From: Opitutia bacterium
GTDB lineage: Bacteria; Verrucomicrobiota; Verrucomicrobiia; Opitutales; Opitutaceae
Assembly (NCBI GenBank): GCA_947461205.1
Contig: CANHJG010000011.1
Span: forward strand, 1-62,285
Direction of reading: 5' to 3'
DNA: 62,285 nt
Shown: piece after piece, positions 18,252-26,925 of the stretch
How the letters are laid out: each line of letters starts with the position of its first letter
Position numbering within the stretch: position 1 is the first letter of the stretch
Made by a program: the position numbers and the translations under genes
The notes under the pieces: model-generated
Told to the model about the DNA's origin: nothing
Seen by the model: only the letters and a program-made list of their open reading frames with translations
Database searches by the model: none

Positions 18252-20150
18252 CTACGGTTGGCCGGGGCCGGCGCGGAAATTTCCGACGGCTTCGCTCGTG
18301 CGGAGGGCGCGGGTGTAGAGGCGGATCTGGCGGATGGCGGGGGCGAGCCGGAGTTGCGGGGCGCCGTGGGCGGAACGCAGCGTGGGGCTGAAGCGGCCCC
18401 AGCCGAATTGACGCATATTGCCGCCGTCTTGGAGCACGCCGTCGACGACAAAGGTGATGATTTTCGGGCCGCCATCGACGGTGATCACGATATGGCGCGG
18501 CGCGGGCGAGGCGGGCGACGGGCGGACGAGGGGATCGCTCGCCCAGCTGGATTCTTCGCGGCCGTCGTTGAGCGTGATGCGGAGAGCGCCGTCGGCGGCG
18601 GTGGAGACGAGGAGGCCTTGGCCGGTGGCGGTCCGGGTGTCGAGCAGGGCGGTGCCCGCGGGGAGCGGGTCGGGGTCGAGCCAGAAGTCGACGCTGAAAC
18701 CGCTCCGGAGATCTTTGGTCCCGTGGTCGGCGCGGCGGCTGTCTCGCGCCTGGAAATCGGGCAGCTTCGGCATCGCGACCTCGGTTTTGAGGGCGGCGCC
18801 GGAGAGATTGAGCGCGAGGTTGGCGGTGGCGATCTTTCGGGCATCGAACTGGTTGAAAAGCCCGTCGACGAGGGCGGCGGGAAGATCATGAACGCGACCG
18901 ACGTTTTTCTGCGTTTCGGTGAGGGAGAATTTCCCGTCCTGCTCGACGAGGTCGGGGTAGCTCATGCGGATAAACGGATCGTCGTCGTAGAGGGCGATCT
19001 CGGGTTGGGACCAGTGGATGACTTTGCCGGTGGGTCCGTCGCGCTCGACGCCGGCAACGAGCCACGCGGGGTTGCGGTCGTCGTAGGGACTGCCGGATTT
19101 GCCGGAGAGGTCCGCGGCTTTTTGGGCGATGAACGGGCCACCGTGGTGGTGAAACCAGTAAAGGTATTGGCCGTTGGCGCAGCGCCAGACGAAGTTGGCG
19201 GCGCGTGGGTGTTTCAGGCGGGGTCCACCGGGGGTGAAGGCCTGGTAGGCGGCGGGTTCCCAGGTGTGACCGCCGTCGCGGCTGTAGGTGCTCGCCGGCC
19301 AGCCATCGACGGTGCGGTAGACGCAGTAGAGCGAGCCGTCGCTGAGGCGCACGACGCTTTGCTCCTCGGCGACGCGGCCGCCACCGCCGGGCGTGCGGAG
19401 GCCGACGGTGCCGTCGGGCAGTGTGGCGAAGGTGATTTTTTCGGGGTCACGCTCGGTGAGAATGTTTTCGCTGCGCAGGAACGCGCCCTCGGATTGCGCG
19501 AAGAAACCGGCGCCCATCGCGCCGACTTTGTGCAAGACGAGGAGGGCGGCGTCGGGGAGGAGGAGCGGGCGGCCGACGTTCCAGAAGAAACGGAGCTGGC
19601 CGCCGTAAATGTTGGCGCGGTCGAGATCGAATTCGCGGACGGGCACCTCGTAGCGGCGCGGGGACCAGGTACGGCCGTGATCGTCGGAGAATTTGAAGAC
19701 GTAGTGGCCGAGGGAATCGACGCGTTTGTAGACGCCGGAATCCTCGCGTTTCACCTCGGGCACGCGGTCGGTGTTGTGATTGTAGAAGGCGTAGATGCGG
19801 CCGCCGGGGACTTTGAGGAGGACGGCGTAGGAGGCCTCGGGGCCGGCGGCAGGCTCGAGGTCGACGGGTTTTTCCCAAGTGCGGCCCTGATTCGGGCTGC
19901 GCAGCGAAACGACGTGTTGGCCCTTGGCGCCCTCGACCCCGGTGCCCGTCGTCATGACGCAGAGCCACGCGCCGTCGTCGGTCTGCACGATGTAGGGCTG
20001 ATCGGCATAGCCTTCGCTGGGAATGATGCGGCCGTTGGCGAGATGGCGCGGGTCGGGGATGGCGGGCGCAGGCGGAACGGGGAGCGGTGCGTTGGCGGCG
20101 AAAACGGTGGCGGCAAGGAGCGTGGAGGCGAAGGCGGAGCGGAAGATCAT
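18252..20150 (-). CDS. BNR/Asp-box sialidase-like protein with C-terminal jelly-roll domain
   Basis: The protein has 632 residues with a signal peptide (cleavage near 'VFAANA'). Three Asp-boxes are visible: 'SPNQGRTWE' (about residue 85), 'SDDHGRTWS' (about 155) and 'SRDGGHTWE' (about 290), as in six-bladed sialidase/neuraminidase propellers. A C-terminal concanavalin-like domain (about 480-620; 'GFSVDFWLDPDPLP', 'RQIRLYTRAL') follows. The classical FRIP motif of sialidases is absent; 'GRIIPSEGYADQPYI' stands in its place. Release of sialic acid is therefore not certain and another glycan could be the target. The start codon overlaps the stop of the upstream hydrolase gene by 4 bases (ATGA), which implies translational coupling. 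Last gene of the sulfatase-hydrolase-sialidase operon. Confidence 0.85.
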   Translation of the reverse strand: MIFRSAFASTLLAATVFAANAPLPVPPAPAIPDPRHLANGRIIPSEGYADQPYIVQTDDGAWLCVMTTGTGVEGAKGQHVVSLRSPNQGRTWEKPVDLEPAAGPEASYAVLLKVPGGRIYAFYNHNTDRVPEVKREDSGVYKRVDSLGHYVFKFSDDHGRTWSPRRYEVPVREFDLDRANIYGGQLRFFWNVGRPLLLPDAALLVLHKVGAMGAGFFAQSEGAFLRSENILTERDPEKITFATLPDGTVGLRTPGGGGRVAEEQSVVRLSDGSLYCVYRTVDGWPASTYSRDGGHTWEPAAYQAFTPGGPRLKHPRAANFVWRCANGQYLYWFHHHGGPFIAQKAADLSGKSGSPYDDRNPAWLVAGVERDGPTGKVIHWSQPEIALYDDDPFIRMSYPDLVEQDGKFSLTETQKNVGRVHDLPAALVDGLFNQFDARKIATANLALNLSGAALKTEVAMPKLPDFQARDSRRADHGTKDLRSGFSVDFWLDPDPLPAGTALLDTRTATGQGLLVSTAADGALRITLNDGREESSWASDPLVRPSPASPAPRHIVITVDGGPKIITFVVDGVLQDGGNMRQFGWGRFSPTLRSAHGAPQLRLAPAIRQIRLYTRALRTSEAVGNFRAGPGQP

Positions 20151-22474
20151 GGCGAGGAGGCGGGCGGTTTCGGCCAGGCGAGATGGTGGTGGAGGAAATC
20201 GAAGGTGCCCTCGCCGTTGATGCTATGGCCGCCTTGGAAGTATTCGAGGCGCGTGCGGTCGGCGAGGCCGAGTTGGGCGTAGAGCCAGGCGACTTTGGCG
20301 TATTCGTGGGCGACCCAGGGATCGCGCCCGACGCGGTCGAGGTGGCCGCGCTCGACCATGAAAGGGCGCGGGATCATGAGGTAGGCCATTTCGGCGTAGT
20401 CGAACGTGTGCCCGAGATTCCAATACGGCATCTCCCACTCGATCGTGCGCATGAAACTGAAGGGCTGGTCGGTGGCGGCGACCTTGCGCGTCCAGGAGTT
20501 GAAATCGCCGGAGCAAATGGAGAGGCAGTAATTTTCGAGGAGGGTGGGCACGCGCATGGCGGTCTCGCCGCCGTAGCTCAGGCCGTAGAAGGCAATGCGT
20601 TTCCCGTCGACGAACGGCTGCGTGTCGAGCCAGCGGAGGATCTGATCGTGTTGGGCGAGAATGAAGGAGAAGAGCGACGCGCCCACGGTGTTGGCTTTGC
20701 GCGAAAGATAACGGTAGCGATCTTCGCCGCGGTAGAGGTTGAAGGGCGCAAAGGTGATGAAACCGCGCTCGGCGAGGGCGGCGGAGAAATTATTGTAAGC
20801 GGGGTTGTCGCCCTCGAGGGTATCGCGCGGGAGGCTGTTGCGTCCGCCCTGGCAGACGACGACGGGACGGCGTTCGCCGGGACGAAGGTCGGTGGGCACG
20901 ACGAGCACACCCCACGCGAACACTTCGGGCCAGACATCGAGCACGACATCGTAGGCGGTCCATTTTGCGGTCGCGGCGATTTGGCGGGTACGCGGGTGGA
21001 ACGGGAGGAGTGGTTCGTCGAAGCGGCCGAGGCCGTCGGCGTGAAAGCGTTCGCGGTAAGGTTTGGCGCCGGCGATGAATTTTTCCGCGGAGTGGGTGGG
21101 CAGGCGGCGCTGGGTTGACCACGGGGTGTCGGCGAGCGCGGGCATGATGCGGTGGAGAAACGCAGCGTCGCGAACCTGGTCGGATTTCTGCAGGAGGGAC
21201 TGCACGTGGGTTTCGAGTTCGCGGAAGAGGCGGGCTTCCCGGGTGCCGGGAGGGAACGCGGCGCGGCGGTCGCGGGGGGCAGCCGCGGCGAGCGCGGTGA
21301 GTTGCGTGACGCCGAGGCTGCGGGCAAAAGCGGTGAGGGCGGCGTCGGTGAACGCGTCGGCGTCGCTGCGGATGAGCGCGGGCGCGGGCAGGAGGCCGCT
21401 GGTGGCGAGGCGGGCGATTTCGGCTTGAACGCGCGTGAACTCGGGTGTGTGCCAGTCGCCTTTGTGGCCGGTGACGGTGGGGACGATGCTGTGTTCGACG
21501 ACGAGGGTGCGGGGCAAAATGAGGCCGGCGATTTCGGCGTCGCCGAATTCGCGGAGGAGGCCCCAGACGTTGCGATAGATGGGTTCGCTCCAGACCTGTT
21601 GGCGCGAATCGAAGTAGCCGCTGACGAGGGCGGCGGAGAATCGTGAGTCGACGGCGGCGGCGTAGAAGGCGGTCTGGCCGCCCTCGGCGTAGCCGGCAAT
21701 GCCGAGCGGCAGTGCGCCGCCGTGGCGGGTGCGCAGCCAATCGGCGGCGGCGAGGGCGATCTGAATTTCATAGCCGATGACGTGTCGGCCGAGGTGGAAG
21801 GCCTGGCGGTAGATCCACTCGCGGTGCGTCTGGTCGGATTTACGGAGCGGGGCATCGTCGGTCGTGAGTTTCGCGCGGCTGATCGTGACCGGGAGCAGGA
21901 GTTCGAACCCGTTTTCCGCGAGACGGCGGGCGGGTTGCGCGGCGGGGGGGAGGCCCGGCGCGAGGCCGAGGTATTGCTCGGGGGTTTGGTCGGCGTCGGG
22001 AATCAGGACGACTTGCGCGACGGGTGGGGTGGTCGGCTCGACGTGGAGACCGCTGCCCCACACGCCGTCGAACACGGGCCAACGAACCTGCCAAACGCGG
22101 TAGCGCGCGGTCTCAGCGACGAGGGCGGGCTGGGTGTCGTCGCCGTAGCGTTCGAGCGCGGCGGGCAAGCGGGGGTCGGTCAGACCGAGAACGGTACGGA
22201 AGCGGGCGCGGTTGGGTTCGACGGAGCGGGCGTAGGCGGCGGACGAGGAGAAATCGCGCGACCAGCGCGCGGCGCGTTGCGCGACGGAGGCGGCGATCTG
22301 ACGTTCGGCGAAGGCGTGGGCGCCGTCCATGAGGCGGGTCGACAGATCGGCCTCGGGCCAGTTGAGCGGCGCGGTCTGCGGGAGGGTGGGGCCGCGCGGG
22401 GGCTCGGCGGCGGGGAGCGGAAGCGCGCCCAGGAGGAGCGCGAATACGATCGGGTGGTGGCGTGAAGGGGACAC
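20147..22474 (-). CDS. Two-module alpha/beta hydrolase (esterase-like), secreted
   Basis: The protein has 775 residues from a GTG at 22474, with a signal peptide ending 'LPLPAAE'. Two alpha/beta-hydrolase-like halves can be read. In the first, the nucleophile elbow is 'GIAGYAEGGQ' (about residue 262), with Glu where the Ser should be, so this half looks inactive or uses another nucleophile. In the second, 'FYGLSYGGE' (about residue 630) is a normal G-x-S-x-G elbow, followed by 'MVERGHLDRVG' and 'FQGGHSING' (His near 753), which can complete a catalytic triad. It resembles acetyl-xylan-esterase/dienelactone-hydrolase relatives found in polysaccharide loci. It sits between a sulfatase and the sialidase-like gene, so deacylation of a decorated glycan is the likely task. 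Confidence 0.82.
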   Translation of the reverse strand: MSPSRHHPIVFALLLGALPLPAAEPPRGPTLPQTAPLNWPEADLSTRLMDGAHAFAERQIAASVAQRAARWSRDFSSSAAYARSVEPNRARFRTVLGLTDPRLPAALERYGDDTQPALVAETARYRVWQVRWPVFDGVWGSGLHVEPTTPPVAQVVLIPDADQTPEQYLGLAPGLPPAAQPARRLAENGFELLLPVTISRAKLTTDDAPLRKSDQTHREWIYRQAFHLGRHVIGYEIQIALAAADWLRTRHGGALPLGIAGYAEGGQTAFYAAAVDSRFSAALVSGYFDSRQQVWSEPIYRNVWGLLREFGDAEIAGLILPRTLVVEHSIVPTVTGHKGDWHTPEFTRVQAEIARLATSGLLPAPALIRSDADAFTDAALTAFARSLGVTQLTALAAAAPRDRRAAFPPGTREARLFRELETHVQSLLQKSDQVRDAAFLHRIMPALADTPWSTQRRLPTHSAEKFIAGAKPYRERFHADGLGRFDEPLLPFHPRTRQIAATAKWTAYDVVLDVWPEVFAWGVLVVPTDLRPGERRPVVVCQGGRNSLPRDTLEGDNPAYNNFSAALAERGFITFAPFNLYRGEDRYRYLSRKANTVGASLFSFILAQHDQILRWLDTQPFVDGKRIAFYGLSYGGETAMRVPTLLENYCLSICSGDFNSWTRKVAATDQPFSFMRTIEWEMPYWNLGHTFDYAEMAYLMIPRPFMVERGHLDRVGRDPWVAHEYAKVAWLYAQLGLADRTRLEYFQGGHSINGEGTFDFLHHHLAWPKPPASSP

Positions 22475-22492
22475 GGTTACGGGGGCGCGCGG

Positions 22493-24016
22493 TTACCGCG
22501 GAGCTGATACGGCCGGGCGTTTTTGGACGGCGGGGTAGGGGCGGCCGGCGATGAGGCGCGTGGCGTCGGTGAAGCCCTCGGGGCGGCCGGTGAGTTCGCG
22601 GATCAGGCGGGAGCGCCAGTCGGCGAGCGCGGCGGCGTGGGCGGCAGCGGGGGCGAGGTCATGTTCTTCGCGGGGATCGTGGGTGAGGTCGAAGAGTTGT
22701 TCGGTGCCGTCGGCGGGGCGCCAGAGGTATTTGGAGCGGCCGTCGGTGAGGGCGTGGAAGGCCTGGGCGGGGCCGTAGGTGTTGGCGTGTTCGGAGTGGA
22801 GCGTGGGCCGGAGTTGCGCCGGCGAACCGCGCAGCGTGGCGACGAGGCTGAGGCCGTCCATGGGTTGTGGAGACGGGAGACCGGCGAGTTCGAGGAGCGT
22901 GGGCATGACGTCCTCGAGGCAGACGGGTTGGTGGGAGCGGAGGCCGGCGGTGAATTTCAGGTCGGGCGAGGCGGCGATGATGAAGGGGATGTTGGCGGAG
23001 CCCTCGTAGGGTTCGCATTTGCGGAAGTAGCCGTGGTCGCCGAGCATTTCGCCGTGATCGGTGGTGAAGACGATGATCCATGGGCGGCCGGCGGCGCGGC
23101 TGCGGGCGGTGAAGGCGGCGATGAGCGGGGCCAGCTGGGCGTCGAGGTGTTCGATGAGGCCGAAGTAGCCGGCCTGGGCGGCGCGGAGTTTTTCGCCTTC
23201 GAGGCGGATGCGGTGGCCGGCGCGGTCGCCGTTGGGCGAGAGGGCGTCCCATTTCACCCAGTCGCCGCGGGCGGGCGAGGGGAGGGGGGCGGCGAGGTAT
23301 TTTTCGAAGTAGGTTTTCGGCGGGAAGAGCGGGGGATGCGGGGCGTAGAAGGATGCGGTGAGGAAGAGCGGTTGGGCGGGCGCGGTCTCGGCGATCACGG
23401 AACGGGCACGCGCGGAGACCCACGCGGTGGGGTGGAGTTCGTCGGGGAGCGACCACGCTTTGGCCTGCCAGAAATTGGTGGTGAGCCCGAGGCCTTCGAG
23501 GACCGCGCGAATGCCGCCGGACGCGGGGGCGGCGATGCGGAGGGCGCGGTCATAGTCGTCGTCGGAGAGATAGGTGGAGCCGAGGAGTTCGCGTTGGTAG
23601 CCGATGGAGGGGTTGGGCGGATTTTGGTGCATGTTGCGACCGACGAGGACGGTCGCGTAGCCGGCGTCGGCGAGGAGCGCGGGGAAGGTTGGGTGCTTGA
23701 TCAGGATCGGGGCGTAGCCGACGAGGCCACTCGTGGACGGGTGGAGACCGGTGAGGAGCGCGAGGCGTGCGGGGATGCACGACGGACACGTGGAATAGGC
23801 GCGGCGAAAGAGTGCGCCGTCGCGGGCGAGGCGGTCGAGCGTGGGTGTTTTGACGACGGGGTGGCCGACGGCGGCGAGGCAATCGCCGCGCCACTGGTCG
23901 GGCAGGAGCAGGAGGATGTCGGGTTGGGGCGCGGGGGCGGCGGCGTGGGCGGTGAGTGAGTGGGCGAGAACGCCTACGAAGAAAATCGCGAGGGACAGGT
24001 GGCGTGAGGGGTGCAC
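22493..24016 (-). CDS. Sulfatase (choline-sulfatase/alkaline-phosphatase superfamily), secreted
   Basis: The protein has about 507 residues if translation starts at the GTG at 24016, which begins a signal peptide (hydrophobic core ending 'LTAHAAAPAP'). The frame runs up to 24121, but those codons lie in a dispersed repeat (24077-24130), so the longer version is unlikely. 'DILLLLPDQWRGDCL' gives the metal site, and 'CPSCIPARLALLTG' carries the C-x-P-x-R motif for formylglycine formation (Cys about residue 80). 'VFTTDHGEMLGDHG' is the second metal-binding motif. Downstream by 18 bases lies the two-module hydrolase, then the sialidase-like gene. It would desulfate an oligosaccharide in the periplasm. 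Substrate class cannot be read from sequence alone. Confidence 0.9.
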   Translation of the reverse strand: MHPSRHLSLAIFFVGVLAHSLTAHAAAPAPQPDILLLLPDQWRGDCLAAVGHPVVKTPTLDRLARDGALFRRAYSTCPSCIPARLALLTGLHPSTSGLVGYAPILIKHPTFPALLADAGYATVLVGRNMHQNPPNPSIGYQRELLGSTYLSDDDYDRALRIAAPASGGIRAVLEGLGLTTNFWQAKAWSLPDELHPTAWVSARARSVIAETAPAQPLFLTASFYAPHPPLFPPKTYFEKYLAAPLPSPARGDWVKWDALSPNGDRAGHRIRLEGEKLRAAQAGYFGLIEHLDAQLAPLIAAFTARSRAAGRPWIIVFTTDHGEMLGDHGYFRKCEPYEGSANIPFIIAASPDLKFTAGLRSHQPVCLEDVMPTLLELAGLPSPQPMDGLSLVATLRGSPAQLRPTLHSEHANTYGPAQAFHALTDGRSKYLWRPADGTEQLFDLTHDPREEHDLAPAAAHAAALADWRSRLIRELTGRPEGFTDATRLIAGRPYPAVQKRPAVSAPR

Positions 24017-24076
24017 GGGAGGTGGCGGTGCGCGGGACGGCGGGGGTTGGCCGGGGGAGTTCAGGCAAAAATCATC

Positions 24077-24130
24077 AAGGCAGGAGTCACGGAGGGCACG
24101 GAGCTCCGAAACAGAGTGCACGGAGTAAGG
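24077..24130. repeat. Dispersed 54-nt GTCACGGAGGGCACGGAG-type repeat, copy 1
   Basis: This stretch aligns without gaps to 29164-29217 with 45 of 54 identical bases. It is built from CAC(A/G)GAG-like units. It lies about 60 bases upstream of the sulfatase start on the minus strand, the same relative place and orientation as copy 2. Confidence 0.75.
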
Positions 24131-24201
24131 CTGGGTGCGGGGTGGCGGAGTGCGGGGTGCGGGGTGGAAAAGTTGTTTTCACCGAGGCGGGATGAAGGCG
24201 G

Positions 24202-25590
24202 TCAGCCGAACATGAGTTGGCAGATAATCACGGAGGCGACCACGCCGACGAAATCGGCGACGAGTCCGGCGGCGACGGCGTGGCGGGCCCGGCGGACGGC
24301 GACGGAGCCGAAGTAGACGGCGATGACGTAAAAGGTCGTTTCGGTGCTGCCGAAGATCGTGCCGGCCATGCGGGTGGTGAGGGCGTCGGGGCCGAGGCGT
24401 TGGACGAGTTCGGCGAAGAGTGCGGTGGTCGCGCTGCCGCTGAGCGGGCGGACGAGGACCATCGGGAGCAGGTCGGGCGGGAAGCCGAGCGGGGTGAGCA
24501 AGGGGGCGAGGGCACTCTTCAGGGCCTCGATGCCGCCGGCGCCGCGGAACATACCGATGGCGACGAGAATCGCGACGAGGAAGGGGATGATGCGGATGGC
24601 GACCTGGAAGCCCTCCTTCGCGCCCGCGACGAATTCCTCGTAGACTTTGACGCCGCGCAGCGAGGCGTAGAGCGGGAAGAGCACGAGGAGAAAGGGCACG
24701 GCGAGCAGCGAGAGGGTGCCGACCGTACGCAAGGCGATGTTTTGCGCGGAGGTGTCCTCCCACGTGGGTAAAGGGACGTGGGACGAGAAAATCTGGGTAT
24801 GCAGCGCAGCGGTGGCGGCGTGATAGCCGGCGGGGGCGACGACCATCCAGACGAGGACAGCGGCGAAACCGGCGGCCATGAGGCCCATCGCGGCGCGGCC
24901 CCAGGCGGTGAGCGGGGAGGGCTCGAAGGGCAGGGTTGATTCCTCGGCGGTGGACGACGCAGGGTTGGCGAGGGCAGCGGCGGCGGGCGCGTCTTCGGCC
25001 CGAATCCGGAAGATGCGCCAGTGCTGCATCCATTTGACGGCGGTCACACCGGCGATGGTGGAGCAGATCGTGGCGAGCAAGGCGGTGCCGACGATGGCGG
25101 TGGGGTCTTTGGACTGCTGGGCGGCGAGGATGGCGATGGCGGTGGTGGGGATGAGCTGGATACTGCTGGTGTTGATCGCGAGGAAGGTGCACATGGCGTT
25201 CGTTGCGGTGCCGGGCGTTTTGTTGAGGGTTTCGAGATCGCGCATCGCGCGGAGACCGAGGGGGGTAGCGGCGTTGGAGAGGCCGAGCATATTGGCGGCC
25301 ATGTTCATCACCATGGAGCCCATGGCGGGATGTTCGACCGGGACCTCAGGGAAGAGCCGGCGCAGGATGGGGCGGAGGGCGCGGGCGAGCTGTTGGACGA
25401 GACCGCTGCGCTCGGCGAGACGCATGAGGCCGAGCCAGAGCGCCATGATGCCGACGAGCGGGAGGGCGATTTTCATCACCGCGGTGTCGGCCATCTGGAA
25501 GGCGCCGGCGGTGACTTCGGCGATCCGGCCGGTGGCGGCGCCGATGACCGCGGCGAGGAGGACGAGGGCGAGCCAGAGGTAATTCAGCAT
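24202..25590 (-). CDS. SpmA-SpmB fusion, nucleoside-recognition (Gate) domain membrane protein
   Basis: The protein has 462 residues and many hydrophobic helices. The first half (about 1-200) matches spore maturation protein A: 'GIMALWLGLMRLAERSGL', 'NMAANMLGLSNAATPLGL' and 'FLAINTSSIQLIP'. The second half (about 290-462) matches SpmB: 'GFQVAIRIIPFLVAILVAIG' and 'RPLSGSATTALF'. In Bacillus these are two genes; fused forms are known in Gram-negative bacteria that do not sporulate, where the role is unclear (transport of small molecules or peptides is suspected for Gate-domain proteins). It is the last gene of a minus-strand run with an M14 peptidase (78-base gap), an acyltransferase-like protein and a TIM-barrel protein. 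A transport role for muropeptide or sugar products is conjecture. Confidence 0.88.
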   Translation of the reverse strand: MLNYLWLALVLLAAVIGAATGRIAEVTAGAFQMADTAVMKIALPLVGIMALWLGLMRLAERSGLVQQLARALRPILRRLFPEVPVEHPAMGSMVMNMAANMLGLSNAATPLGLRAMRDLETLNKTPGTATNAMCTFLAINTSSIQLIPTTAIAILAAQQSKDPTAIVGTALLATICSTIAGVTAVKWMQHWRIFRIRAEDAPAAAALANPASSTAEESTLPFEPSPLTAWGRAAMGLMAAGFAAVLVWMVVAPAGYHAATAALHTQIFSSHVPLPTWEDTSAQNIALRTVGTLSLLAVPFLLVLFPLYASLRGVKVYEEFVAGAKEGFQVAIRIIPFLVAILVAIGMFRGAGGIEALKSALAPLLTPLGFPPDLLPMVLVRPLSGSATTALFAELVQRLGPDALTTRMAGTIFGSTETTFYVIAVYFGSVAVRRARHAVAAGLVADFVGVVASVIICQLMFG

Positions 25591-25668
25591 CGGGGGAAGA
25601 GCTGCGACGATGCCGGTGGGTGGGCGTGGGGCCAGCGCAAAGGCGGAGGCGGACGCGGGTGGCGGGGA

Positions 25669-26910
25669 TTATCGGGCGAAGTAGTCGGCGAAGACGGCGG
25701 GGAGGGCGCGGCCGAGTTCCTGCCAGTCGGCGCCGAGGGGGGCTTTTTGTTTTCCGGCGATCCAGTGGGCGTTGAATTCGAGGACGGCGGCGGGGATGCC
25801 GAAGCGTTCGAGCCAGCCGCTGCCGAGTGTGCCGGGATTGTGGGTCGTGGCGCCGGTGCTGCCCTCGGTGAACCACGTGTGCTGGCGGAGGAGCGCTTCG
25901 AGGCGTTTCATGCTTTCGAGGTAGGTCGCGAGATCGGGCACGGCGGGGCGGCTGACGTGGAGTTTGCCGTTATTGTCGTTGTGGAGTTCGAGGGCGAGGT
26001 GCGGGCGGAGACCGCGGGTGTTCATCGCGGCGAGCCACTGCTCGAGGGCGTGGTTCTCGGGGCAGAGTTCGGGCGAGGGAGGTTTTTCCCAGCCGCGGTT
26101 TAGGTCGACACCGCGGAGATTGAAGCGCGTGCGGCCGCGGGCGACGCCGTCTTTGTTGGCGAGGGGAAGAATGTAGTAGGCGATTTGATCGAGGTGGGCG
26201 CGAGCGGCGGGCGTATCGGCGAGGATGGCGGCGAGGAGGCCTTCGATCACCCAGTTGCCGCCGGGCTCCCACGGGTGGGCGCGGGCGCGGAGGAAGACAC
26301 GGTGCAGGGCAGTCTCGCGGCCGACGCGGATGATCTCGAGCGGGCGGTCTTCGACGGTGCGACCGATGGGTTCGATTTTGACGAGCGGATGTGGGCGGAT
26401 GCGGGCGAGGAGTTGGTCGAGATCGCTGAGGCGGTAGGGTTCGACGCGGGCGACGTAGAGCGAGCCGGTGGGGCCGAGCGTGACCCGGAGGCGGACGCGT
26501 TGGTCGACGAGTTCCATTTTTTCGGAGCGCCAAGTGCGGCCGTCGTCGGAGAGGAGGCAGGCGGTGCGGGCGTCGACGGGGAGGCCGGAGGTGCCGTTCC
26601 AGACGTTGAGGAAATTTTGAAAAACGAGCGTATGCGAGGAGCCGGGTTTACCCTCGAGGCGGAAGTGCCAGTGGCCGGCGGCGCGGTTGGGGGAGTCGCG
26701 CTCGTGGTCGTATTGAAGTGAGAGGAGAATGGATCCATCGGGCGCGAAGTCCCAGTGGAGGGGCGAGCCGTTTTCGATTGAGGTGTCGATGAACGTGAAG
26801 TCGGCGGGGCGCGGTGAAGGACGCGGGAGCGGGGTGGCGGCGATGGCGGCGAACGACGAGAGAAGGAGGAGTGCGCTGGTCAGAACGGAAGCGAGGCGGC
26901 GGGGGAACAT
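25669..26910 (-). CDS. M14 family zinc carboxypeptidase, secreted
   Basis: The protein has 413 residues with a signal peptide (core LTSALLLLSSFAAIAA). An N-terminal beta-domain (about 35-160) like that in cytosolic-type M14 peptidases precedes the catalytic domain. 'RAHPWEPGGN' provides the zinc ligands H-x-x-E, 'NKDGVARGRTRFN' with 'GVDLNRGW' is the classical M14 core, 'LELHNDNNG' supplies the third zinc-binding His, and 'AVLEFNAHW' near the C-terminus carries the probable catalytic Glu. It would remove C-terminal residues from peptides, perhaps cell-wall or glycoprotein peptides, in the periplasm. It lies 15 bases downstream of the acyltransferase-like gene and 78 bases upstream of the SpmA-SpmB gene, suggesting one transcript. 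Confidence 0.9.
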   Translation of the reverse strand: MFPRRLASVLTSALLLLSSFAAIAATPLPRPSPRPADFTFIDTSIENGSPLHWDFAPDGSILLSLQYDHERDSPNRAAGHWHFRLEGKPGSSHTLVFQNFLNVWNGTSGLPVDARTACLLSDDGRTWRSEKMELVDQRVRLRVTLGPTGSLYVARVEPYRLSDLDQLLARIRPHPLVKIEPIGRTVEDRPLEIIRVGRETALHRVFLRARAHPWEPGGNWVIEGLLAAILADTPAARAHLDQIAYYILPLANKDGVARGRTRFNLRGVDLNRGWEKPPSPELCPENHALEQWLAAMNTRGLRPHLALELHNDNNGKLHVSRPAVPDLATYLESMKRLEALLRQHTWFTEGSTGATTHNPGTLGSGWLERFGIPAAVLEFNAHWIAGKQKAPLGADWQELGRALPAVFADYFAR

Positions 26911-26925
26911 GGGGATTGGGCTGCT

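Noticed and set aside
18252-20150. Confident naming of this gene as a neuraminidase
   Set aside because: Asp-boxes are present but the FRIP motif is not, and the catalytic Tyr/Glu pair could not be located by eye, so only 'sialidase-like' is used.
18234-20282. 682-codon plus-strand frame over the sialidase-like gene
   Set aside because: Antisense shadow. The minus-strand gene has a signal peptide and three Asp-boxes.
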